From a virus: DNA of 38,195 nt. The translations under genes were made by a program, and so were the position numbers. Position 1 is the first letter of the stretch. The number at the start of each line of letters is the position of its first letter. The notes below the pieces were generated by a model, which saw nothing but the letters and a program-made list of their open reading frames with translations, did not search any database and was not told the origin of the DNA. Shown here one piece after another: positions 30,861-38,195 of the stretch. The DNA is taken from the IMG/VR virus record IMGVR_UViG_3300035698_009004, positions 1-38,195 of that record. The stretch is one strand, 5' to 3'.

Positions 30861-32099
30861 TTAATCCTCCCTTCCGTAAACATCTATGTACCCTTTGAAT
30901 CTATAATTACTCGTTTCATCCTCAAATTCATAATGGTTAATTCTGTCAATACTCATTGACGAACTGGAACTCATTGAACTTGAACTCGAGGAAGAAGAAC
31001 TCAATGAACTTGAACTCGACGAACTTGAACTCGAGGACATTGAACTTGACGACGATGAACTTGACGACGATGAACTTGACGACGATGAACTTGACGACGA
31101 TGAACTTGAACTCGATGAAGAAGAATCCGAGGACATTGAACTCGATGAACTTGAACTGCTTGACGATGAACTCGACGACATTGAACTCGATGAACTTGAA
31201 CTGCTTGACGATGAACTTGAACTCGACGAACTTGAACTCGATGAACTTAGACTCGATGAACTTGAACTTGAACTTGAACTCGACGAACTTGAGCTCGAGG
31301 ACATTGAACTTGACGACGATGAACTTGAACTCGATGAACTTGAACTCGAGGACATTGAACTTGACGACGATGAACTCGAGGACATACTTGACGATGAACT
31401 CGAAATTGACGCGCCATTATCTGAACTCGAACTTGAACTCGATGATGATGAACTCGATGACGATGAACTGCTTGACGATGAATTCGAGGATGAAGAACTT
31501 GAAGAACTGCTTGAAGATGAACTCGAACTCAATGAACTGGACGATGAAGAACTCGAAGACGATGAACTCGAGGATGATGAACTAAGTGAACTGCTTGACG
31601 ATGAACTCGACGAACTCGAACTTAAAGAACTCGATGAACTAGAACTCGATGAACTAGAACTCGATGAACTAGAACTCGATGAACTTGAACTCAATGAACT
31701 GGACGATGACGAGCTCGATGAACTTAAACTCGAGGAACTGGAACTCGACGACGACGAACTCGAACTTAAAGAACTAGATGAACTCGACGACGACGAACTC
31801 GAAGAAGAAAACGTATCCCAGTTAAATACACTGTCAGAAACGAATAACTTCCATACGGCCGCCGTTGTAACATCATCAAGGATCACTTCATCATCTTGGA
31901 CCGTTACCGTTACTTCAGTTCCACGAACGCCATCGTTAATGAACATTTTAAAATATGTTCCTGCATTAACGGTATCTTCAAATATCGGTTCGTCTTGAGC
32001 CGCGGATTCTGTTGCCGTCCACTTCTCAACACCGTCGTCTATTTGATACGACCATTTTATTGCTGTAGTTCTGTCTTGTAATATATATTCGCTTGCCAT
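30861..32099 (-). CDS. Large poly-serine protein with N-terminal domain and C-terminal cap
   Basis: 412 residues. Residues 1-97 are a beta-rich domain (YILQDRTTAIKWSYQIDDG; later VTVTVQDDEVIL). From about 98 to 381 the protein is almost all serine, with Leu, Met and Asn breaks and one short interruption (DNGASI). The last 31 residues (starting MSIDRINHYE) include FEDETSNYRF. The same F-x-D-E-T-x-N-Y-x-F cap ends the poly-Ser protein at the right edge of the window. The composition makes a soluble enzyme unlikely; I infer a virion surface fibre or brush. The ribosome binding site is AAAGGA. Confidence 0.7.
   Translation of the reverse strand: MASEYILQDRTTAIKWSYQIDDGVEKWTATESAAQDEPIFEDTVNAGTYFKMFINDGVRGTEVTVTVQDDEVILDDVTTAAVWKLFVSDSVFNWDTFSSSSSSSSSSSSSLSSSSSSSSSSSSSLSSSSSSSSSSLSSSSSSSSSSSSSSSSSSSSSSLSSSSSSSSSSSSLSSSSSSSSSSSSSSSSSLSSSSSSSSSSSSSSSNSSSSSSSSSSSSSSSSSSSSDNGASISSSSSSMSSSSSSSSSMSSSSSSSSSSSSSSSSMSSSSSSSSSSSSSSSSSLSSSSSSSSSSSSSSSSSSSSSSMSSSSSSSSSSSSSSMSSDSSSSSSSSSSSSSSSSSSSSSSSSSSSSMSSSSSSSSSSSLSSSSSSSSSMSSSSSMSIDRINHYEFEDETSNYRFKGYIDVYGRED
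30955..31807 (-). repeat. Very long poly-serine tract (~285 codons)
   Basis: Ser codons alternate mainly between TCN and AGT, with regular Met and Leu breaks. The complementary strand therefore reads as Glu/Leu/Asp-rich and Asn/Met/Leu-rich false ORFs. Confidence 0.95.
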
Positions 32100-32112
32100 T
32101 TATTTAGTTCCT

Positions 32113-35100
32113 TTACTGCCATTTACCATAAAATAAACCACAATTAAATGTTCTATCTGGAGCAATCGGAGATTCTTCTTCTTCCTCATAATCATAAGAA
32201 ATAAGTAACCTCGGCCTTTTTGCTTCTGTTCCATGTTCACTGTCATACGCCGTGAAAATAGCATTATCCTGTAAATGAAAACACAAATTAACTTCGCCAC
32301 CTTCTCCAGTTTGTAATTCTACATAACTGGAAAAAGCCGTAGCTGCATCTTCGGAAAAATTGATTGTAGAATCCGCGGCCTCTTGTCCTGTAATATTATA
32401 CGTTGCTAAATACCCGACACCTGTTTTCCACGATCCGTCAATATCAGTTGTTGCGTTCCTTGCTCCAACCGTCCCCCAACTGTTTCCGGTTGAATAGACA
32501 TTCCATGTCGATTGTGTTTCATGCCAGTCACGTAATCCTTTAAACGCATTAACGATCCCTGAAGCAGACGGCGATGCACTTAGCGTCAATCGTGGTTCTA
32601 CGCCTCTAATATCAGCGGTATCAGGCAATGAACTCGTATCAAACTTCGCACAAAACGATCGGTCAGAACTCACACCACCTGAAGTTTCAAACGATAAACA
32701 GGACGTTCCGCTACGACTACCCGAAATTGAATTTGTCCATCCGCAAGTATATGCTCCGGCACCGGAAGCGTCGCCGTACCCTAACGAAGCGTTCATCCCA
32801 TACGCAGGCGTATATGCGTCATATAGTTTATCTGTAATAACACCGGTAACTGTATTGCCATCATTAACGACGTTTGATATTCCACTGACAACAATCGCAT
32901 TGCTCGTTTGCGTTGTAATCGTACAAGAATCTTCACCAGTACAAACGGCTTCTGGTGCTTGCTGTTCCGCACCACAAATTGTCGTCATTCCAAAAACTAT
33001 GTCGATTGACGCACCGGAATCAAATGTGGCTATTGCGTTATACGTTCCTATATCCGGATTTAAAAGATAATAGAGTGAAGAACGTTCTCCCTGCCAATAT
33101 GTACGAGCTGCCCCTGGGTAAAGAATGGCTGAATCGCCGTTCCACGTAACGGAATTAGGTGTTGTATCTCCGATCTCTTCGGTCCCAACATGAAAAATGG
33201 CTATCTGATTAGCACATTCTGTTACGGTGTTTTCAATCGTTTTTGAATCGCAATCATCACAAGAACCGCTGACGCTTGATGCACCGATCGAGGACCCACC
33301 AATATCGAGGACCTGGACACCTAACCCGGTAGTATCTAAATTCGTATTGGCGTTATCGCCATCTTCAAACATAATGTCTTCACTGGCATAAATCGTTACT
33401 TCAAATTCTGCCGGCGGCTGACTACACGATAAATTACAGGTATTGTTTTCCCAACAATGTCCATTAGATTCGCACGTTGTTTCCGTACACTTTGTCAAAT
33501 CACCTAACGCACAAAGAGTTGAATCTGCTTGAACGGTATTACACATTTCGGCTGTCGTACCGTCGTTGTCATGCCAATAACAGTCGGGGCCCACTGTTTC
33601 ACAATTCGATTCAATACATTCCCCGCACGTATCCGCACATTCGGGTTCGATTGGATCTCCAATACTCCATGCAACGGTATGTGTTTGTATGGCGCCAGCA
33701 ATCGTGAATTTACAGATACCTTGATCTGATACCGTACACCCGGCACCCACGCCGTTCTTTGTAATTGTCCAGTCGTTCGATGTATCGAGCCCTACTATAA
33801 GAACGTCAATATCCTTCGTATCATCTGAATAGAATTCAACGGTTGACCCTGATTTAAAGTCACTCATACCCTCTGCTTTAACGAATCGTTGCGGATCAAA
33901 AACGGCAAGATCGCCGTTTAAGTAAGACGTGAACGTTGTTGTGGTATCATCTTCAGCGTTAAAAAGAGCTACAACTCTATCATCTGCATTTTCAACCATA
34001 GCGCCCTGGACATCTTCTCCGGCCAACGCTGTTATTTCTGTATATGTCCCGGTCCCTCCGGCATGAAGAACATTCAAGAATGGATAAAGAGTAAATCCGT
34101 TTGCAGGATTAACTTTTAACCTTAATTGATACCCGAACATTTCTTGTGTATTAACAGGGTTCGCGCAGAACCAATGCGGTGTTGCACAATGCGGCGCACT
34201 TGACATTGTGATTGTCTCGTTTGTGTACCCGTTCATGAACGTATAAAATTCCATTGTTTCGCCGTTATCCGTCCACGTAAATTTATCTCCTGATTTACTT
34301 GGAGATCCATCTATATTTAATACATATGTATGATTAAAGTTACCGTCAAGAGCGCGATCGTACATATGATGCATCCGTCGATCCATATTATATTGTGAGG
34401 CAGAGCTCATACACGAAGTCGAATCCGGCCGGCAAGCCTTAACACGATTGAATAGGAACATCGTATCTGTTCCATCCGGGTTATGCCTAAACAAATGCTG
34501 ATTAGATGATTCATCAACAAACGGTTCTATTCCGTAAGCGTTACCGGGATCGCTGTTGTGCCAAAACCCGGACGTAACGCCTTTATGATACATATAATCT
34601 GATCCCGATTCGTAATTCGCTTGCCCTGACGCTTCTTTCATACTGTTAAAACCGCCAAGAATAAGTAAACCACTCTGCCAATTCGTATCGTTAAATTCGA
34701 TTCCATAATAATGTTTTCTTGACGTAACAACCCATCCCCCGTTTCGCCATAACTCCCAATTCTCTAACATCCGCCAGTCATGGTCATAAAAGAAATGCGG
34801 CCGTTCGTGACTAACAAAAAACGATTCTGGAGAAGTCCATCCGCTATGCCAAAAAGCCTGTCCTTGTTTCGGTGCGTTAAATGACGTAACACCAGACGGC
34901 TGTGTCTGTGTTGCGTAAGGATCCACAAAAAGACCATATCCAGGGTTAACGCACGAAGTTGTATCTAATTGGTCATAAGCGTACCGTAAATTGGCATTGT
35001 CTCCCAGATATGACAAACCTGCATATATTAACTGCGACCTAAGCATAACGTGTGTTCTGTTATAGTCACTGGCAACGTCGCCCCATTGATAATGTTGAGA

Positions 35101-36027
35101 ATAATTTGGCACCATACGTTGTATGTAAACATTCGCCATATCATCCCAGTATTGCGTTATTTCAGGAAACACATCCGTTTCGCCTTCACAAACAGCCGCT
35201 CCGGTATCAGCACAAAAATCGTTAATGGCATGTACCGCCATCATAATATAACCTATGGTATTCTTATTATATTCACTCCCCTCAACAAAATCACCGTCAG
35301 CCCATTGATTAAACATTCTATAAACACATCCGCGTACAGTCGGATTGGTGCCATAACAACCGGCATCTTTTTCTGCCTGTGACGGAACGAGATCTCCCCA
35401 CCCACCATCAAAACAACCGACACCAGTAGGTGCATTGCTTAAATTTCCGTCCTTTGCTAAAAGATAAAGAGTAACGCCAGAAAAGAATCCTACCACTTCA
35501 TCAGTATCGCTTCGTAACGGTCCCGGGTGCGGATCTGCTACGGAAGCACTTCCAGGGACATACTGACAGTTATCCCCATCTGTCATAATGGTTATCATTT
35601 CATCCATATCCGATTCCCATGCAGACCGGCTGCCGGAAGAAACAACGCCGCCGCAGAAAGAATAAGTTAATGCCCTTGACGTTGCACAATTACGGAACGT
35701 ATTTCTCATATGCCCCGTTGAGTAAGAAACCCATGGATAATCTGAGTCCGGATCGCAAGTCCATGCGTCGTTGTAAGCTGTATCGCAATACGCAGAATTG
35801 CTTTCAACTTTATACATCAACGCATGTTCAAATCCAAAGCTTTGGGTATCTCCAGTACACGTATTCGCATCTGCTTTCGCTTTATAATTAACATAAATCG
35901 GATGATTTGCAGATTTCATCGCCGCCCATGCTGTCGCTATTGTGGAATTCCATCCCATTTCAGTAACGGCGTTCGCGTTGCTTACAAACAGAAAAGACAA
36001 TAATGATACCAGCAGTATTCTTTTCAT
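32113..36027 (-). CDS. Large secreted Cys-rich surface protein with polysaccharide-lyase-like and DNRLRE-like domains
   Basis: 1304 residues with a Sec signal peptide (RILLVSLLSFLFVSNANA). Residues about 25-800 look like an alpha/alpha-barrel plus beta-sheet polysaccharide lyase (heparinase or alginate-lyase type), with helical stretches and HERPHFFYDHDW / HYYGIEF near the expected active-site region; this is tentative. A Cys-rich part near 815-890 (CADTCGECIESNCETVG) looks disulfide-bonded. The last about 200 residues fit a DNRLRE/CBM96-type domain: FDTSSLPDTADIRGVEPRLTL, DWHETQSTWN, GARNATTDID and RPRLLISYDYE. Secretion plus a lyase core suggests a depolymerase that degrades host polysaccharide. 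It lies upstream of the terminase block with other surface genes. Confidence 0.6.
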   Translation of the reverse strand: MKRILLVSLLSFLFVSNANAVTEMGWNSTIATAWAAMKSANHPIYVNYKAKADANTCTGDTQSFGFEHALMYKVESNSAYCDTAYNDAWTCDPDSDYPWVSYSTGHMRNTFRNCATSRALTYSFCGGVVSSGSRSAWESDMDEMITIMTDGDNCQYVPGSASVADPHPGPLRSDTDEVVGFFSGVTLYLLAKDGNLSNAPTGVGCFDGGWGDLVPSQAEKDAGCYGTNPTVRGCVYRMFNQWADGDFVEGSEYNKNTIGYIMMAVHAINDFCADTGAAVCEGETDVFPEITQYWDDMANVYIQRMVPNYSQHYQWGDVASDYNRTHVMLRSQLIYAGLSYLGDNANLRYAYDQLDTTSCVNPGYGLFVDPYATQTQPSGVTSFNAPKQGQAFWHSGWTSPESFFVSHERPHFFYDHDWRMLENWELWRNGGWVVTSRKHYYGIEFNDTNWQSGLLILGGFNSMKEASGQANYESGSDYMYHKGVTSGFWHNSDPGNAYGIEPFVDESSNQHLFRHNPDGTDTMFLFNRVKACRPDSTSCMSSASQYNMDRRMHHMYDRALDGNFNHTYVLNIDGSPSKSGDKFTWTDNGETMEFYTFMNGYTNETITMSSAPHCATPHWFCANPVNTQEMFGYQLRLKVNPANGFTLYPFLNVLHAGGTGTYTEITALAGEDVQGAMVENADDRVVALFNAEDDTTTTFTSYLNGDLAVFDPQRFVKAEGMSDFKSGSTVEFYSDDTKDIDVLIVGLDTSNDWTITKNGVGAGCTVSDQGICKFTIAGAIQTHTVAWSIGDPIEPECADTCGECIESNCETVGPDCYWHDNDGTTAEMCNTVQADSTLCALGDLTKCTETTCESNGHCWENNTCNLSCSQPPAEFEVTIYASEDIMFEDGDNANTNLDTTGLGVQVLDIGGSSIGASSVSGSCDDCDSKTIENTVTECANQIAIFHVGTEEIGDTTPNSVTWNGDSAILYPGAARTYWQGERSSLYYLLNPDIGTYNAIATFDSGASIDIVFGMTTICGAEQQAPEAVCTGEDSCTITTQTSNAIVVSGISNVVNDGNTVTGVITDKLYDAYTPAYGMNASLGYGDASGAGAYTCGWTNSISGSRSGTSCLSFETSGGVSSDRSFCAKFDTSSLPDTADIRGVEPRLTLSASPSASGIVNAFKGLRDWHETQSTWNVYSTGNSWGTVGARNATTDIDGSWKTGVGYLATYNITGQEAADSTINFSEDAATAFSSYVELQTGEGGEVNLCFHLQDNAIFTAYDSEHGTEAKRPRLLISYDYEEEEESPIAPDRTFNCGLFYGKWQ

Positions 36028-36036
36028 ATTCTCTCC

Positions 36037-37797
36037 TTAAAAGTTTTCGTAGTATCCTTTAACGTCTGTGTTTATAGTGGATCCGGATACTAAATTCTTA
36101 TATTCAAGAACCTGGCTAGAATCTAAAGCCGATTCAAACTGATAATCGTATGTTCCGCTTGTATTAGCATCTGTACCGATTAGTACATGGTAAGAAAAAG
36201 AACTTCCGTTTGGCCGGTAAGTCGTTCTTGTCTCTGTCGCCGAAGATTCTTCGTGATGAAAAATCCCGATTCTTGCCGTAGTCGGGATATAACCAGAGCA
36301 ATCTATATCAGTAAACGATGTTGCGTTTCCGCTACTTAATACCCGGGCGCCAGTAACAAATGCTTTATCATTAAACTGGTGTAATTCATCAAAGTCGCCA
36401 TCCGATTGATTACGTATATATCCTACCCTTCCATAATAAATATAATCTGTCGGGTTCGTATCAATATCACCGCCTGATTCATTCAATAAACATCCAATAG
36501 TATCATCTTCTTTTCCTGCAAGGTAAACCTCGTACCACGTACTGACCGTTTCACTATCACTTGCTTCAAGACCATTGATCCCGGATGTCGTAACCGTACA
36601 CGTAACAGAAACCGAATCATACGTTTTGACCGTTCCATCTGCTGTAAACAATCCAATCGAATCCGTTGAAACATCTAACTGCGTTGCCATTGTTGTTCCG
36701 CTTTCAACAATAAGATTAGAGTACGTTTGCCCGACACTTGCGGTTCCTGCCGTACTACCGCCCCCACCATCATTTTCATCCGTTCCGCAATCCATCCCGC
36801 CAGCTCCGTCTGATTTCCATACTTGACCTATTGTACAAGCCGTTCCCATATTCTCACCAAGAAGTTCACTTGCCCCGTTTTCAGCAATAGCGTTCGGGAA
36901 CTCCGCGGCGTTATAAACAGCATTTCCGCTTTCTGTTATTACCCCTAACGTTGCCGTTGCAGTTCCGTATTGAGAAATACTTCCAGTATTACTCAATTTA
37001 AAATAATCAGAACCGCCGGTGTTCCCAACTAAAAGATGTTCTTCACTAGCGTCAAGATGAAAGAAATTCGTAATCAAATTACTTCCGAATATCGTATCAT
37101 TTAAAGCGTCAGAACCGCCATCGGTGTTTGTCCTAAGACCATCCGGTAATACCGATTGCCCGGCACCAGCAGCAATATTAATCGCTTTTGGAACATCGAT
37201 CTCGTCGTTTGTGTAGTCATAAGATATTGTAATATCTCCTGTTGCAAGATCAATTTTGAATATATCAACATCTTCATCAACATTCCGGCCGACAATAAAT
37301 CCACCAATAGCTTTTACTGTCTGCGCTGATTCATCAACTTCAACCGCACACGATCCCATTGTATCGCCACCAATACAAACGTCATCTGTCACTGACGTTG
37401 GATGCACAGTCGTCCCTGCATCGGTCCAACCCCCTGTTCCGGCGCCGTCAAGCGAACAATCACCACTTGAACAAGAAAACGCGCCAAAATCAGCATCAGC
37501 TATTTCAGAAGGATCTATTTCTGTACCAAGATAAGACGTACTTCCAGGCAACGCACCGGTTGTGCTTTTAAGTTCTTTCCATTCCCCGGCCGTATCGCAA
37601 TCACCAGAATCCGGGTGGCATTTATAAAGAATCGTATCGTCTATCTCATAACACACATCATACTTCTTTCCATCAGTAATCGCCGTACAATCAGTTGCAT
37701 GTTCGCGGTATCTCAGACCATAAATCGGATCCGCATGAGATATTTCTGCGGACGTTAATAACATCAACGCCATACAAAAAGTTAATAATTTTTTCAT
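36037..37797 (-). CDS. Secreted fibre-like protein
   Basis: 586 residues with a Sec signal peptide (KKLLTFCMALMLLTSAEISHA). The rest is Gly-, Asp-, Ser- and Thr-rich beta structure with fibre-like repeats (for example GNTGGSDYFKLSNTGSISQY, later QVWKSDGAGGMDCG), and a C-terminal beta domain (FSYHVLIGTDANTSGTYDY). Patterns of this kind occur in phage tail fibres and in bacterial autotransporter-like proteins; the signal peptide favours export. It precedes the 1304-residue secreted gene by nine bases, so the two are probably co-expressed. No enzymatic motif recognised. Confidence 0.55.
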   Translation of the reverse strand: MKKLLTFCMALMLLTSAEISHADPIYGLRYREHATDCTAITDGKKYDVCYEIDDTILYKCHPDSGDCDTAGEWKELKSTTGALPGSTSYLGTEIDPSEIADADFGAFSCSSGDCSLDGAGTGGWTDAGTTVHPTSVTDDVCIGGDTMGSCAVEVDESAQTVKAIGGFIVGRNVDEDVDIFKIDLATGDITISYDYTNDEIDVPKAINIAAGAGQSVLPDGLRTNTDGGSDALNDTIFGSNLITNFFHLDASEEHLLVGNTGGSDYFKLSNTGSISQYGTATATLGVITESGNAVYNAAEFPNAIAENGASELLGENMGTACTIGQVWKSDGAGGMDCGTDENDGGGGSTAGTASVGQTYSNLIVESGTTMATQLDVSTDSIGLFTADGTVKTYDSVSVTCTVTTSGINGLEASDSETVSTWYEVYLAGKEDDTIGCLLNESGGDIDTNPTDYIYYGRVGYIRNQSDGDFDELHQFNDKAFVTGARVLSSGNATSFTDIDCSGYIPTTARIGIFHHEESSATETRTTYRPNGSSFSYHVLIGTDANTSGTYDYQFESALDSSQVLEYKNLVSGSTINTDVKGYYENF

Positions 37798-37808
37798 TTC
37801 CTTCCTCC

Positions 37809-38195
37809 TTAATAAACAAATTCATAATTATATGTTTCATCAGAAAATACCTGCAAACCAGTTAACGACATTGAACTCGAGGAACTGGAACTCGAGGAAC
37901 TGGAACTCGAGGAACTTGAACTCGAAGAACTTAAACTCGAAGAACTCGAGGATGATGAACTGGAACTCGATGAACTCGAGGATGAAGAACTCGAAGAACT
38001 AAAGCTTGATGAGCTCGAAGAACTCGAGGAACTTGAACTCGATGAACTTAAACTCGAAGAACTTGAACTCGATGAACTTGAACTCGATGAACTCGATGAA
38101 GATGAACTCGAAGATCCAAAATACATTTCCCAATAATCTGTATATAAAACGGCCAAAACCGTTGATGAACTTGAAGAAGAAGAACTCGATTTAGA
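37809..38195 (-). CDS. Poly-serine protein, 5' end beyond window
   Basis: The frame is open from the right window edge, so the start is missing. A TTG at 38156 is only a leucine in a serine-rich stretch (…SSTVLAVLY). Visible parts: serines, a short aromatic stretch (LYTDYWEMYFG), a second long serine run (about 37871-38113) and a C-terminal cap (SLTGLQVFSDETYNYEFVY). The cap shares F-x-D-E-T-x-N-Y-x-F with the end of the 412-residue poly-Ser protein, so the two are related. Function unknown; likely surface. Confidence 0.6.
   Translation of the reverse strand, partial: SKSSSSSSSSSTVLAVLYTDYWEMYFGSSSSSSSSSSSSSSSSSSSSSLSSSSSSSSSSSSSSSFSSSSSSSSSSSSSSSSSSSSSSLSSSSSSSSSSSSSSSSSSSSMSLTGLQVFSDETYNYEFVY
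37871..38113 (-). repeat. Poly-serine tract at right edge
   Basis: About 80 mostly Ser codons with Leu, Phe and Met breaks; a further serine-rich stretch at 38163-38195 continues past the window edge. Confidence 0.92.

Noticed and set aside
30956-31585. 209-codon plus-strand Asn/Met/Leu-rich ORF
   Set aside because: Shadow of the long poly-Ser tract; composition follows entirely from the repeat.
38006-38194. Plus-strand Asn/Met/Lys-rich ORF at right edge
   Set aside because: Antisense of the poly-Ser codons of the edge gene.

Overview
This window looks like a large part of a tailed, siphovirus-like bacteriophage (or prophage) genome of about 40% GC. It carries a complete head-and-tail assembly operon but has no integrase, repressor, endolysin or tRNA that I could recognise. 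The host is probably a Gram-negative bacterium with an exosortase system, because one phage gene encodes a secreted protein with a PEP-CTERM sorting tail, and three others start with Sec-type signal peptides. Shine-Dalgarno sequences are strong (AGGAGG type) before most genes. Both window edges fall inside repetitive coding sequence: a 24-bp tandem repeat on the left and a poly-serine tract on the right.

Left arm, + strand (1-7206). It starts with the 3' end of an octapeptide-repeat protein. Next come small early genes, a probable ssDNA-binding protein, and an 881-residue primase-helicase with an archaeo-eukaryotic-type primase domain joined to a P-loop ATPase domain. After that lies a 460-bp non-coding segment full of AAACCGTTA/TAACGGTTT repeats and AT-rich DNA, the best candidate for a replication origin. 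The arm ends with small accessory genes: an Imm5-like helical protein, a mini membrane protein, the PEP-CTERM protein and a zinc-ribbon protein. A bidirectional terminator (about 7181-7224) separates it from the convergent right arm.

Right arm, - strand (38195 down to 7281). Read in the direction of transcription it holds: surface and fibre proteins, including a 1304-residue secreted cysteine-rich protein and a poly-serine protein; small and large terminase; portal; a DNA-adenine-methylase fusion; a small head protein that appears to use an ATC start codon; a protease-scaffold-major capsid protein fusion with a nested internal start; two tandem paralogues with poly-Ser tails; connector; HNH endonuclease; tail terminator; tail tube; tail completion protein; two tail assembly chaperone frames joined by a textbook -1 frameshift signal; tape measure; distal tail protein; Cys4 hub; NlpC/P60-like protein; tail-tip protein; small genes; a fibre-like protein; and a holin-like gene. 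The tail-tip order (DUF2460-like, DUF2163-like, NlpC/P60-like, large tip protein) matches lambda M-L-K-J and the gene transfer agent tail module.

The most striking theme is poly-serine. Seven proteins, most of them likely virion components (tail tube, distal tail protein, tail tip, two presumed capsid decoration proteins and two likely surface proteins), carry runs of roughly 17 to 285 serines. The runs sit at C-termini, between domains, or inside a surface loop. They are encoded by mixed TCN and AGT codons, so the serine itself appears to be selected. I infer a virion-wide low-complexity coat, possibly a glycosylation or adhesion brush, comparable in placement to the Ig-like domains other phages add to structural proteins.
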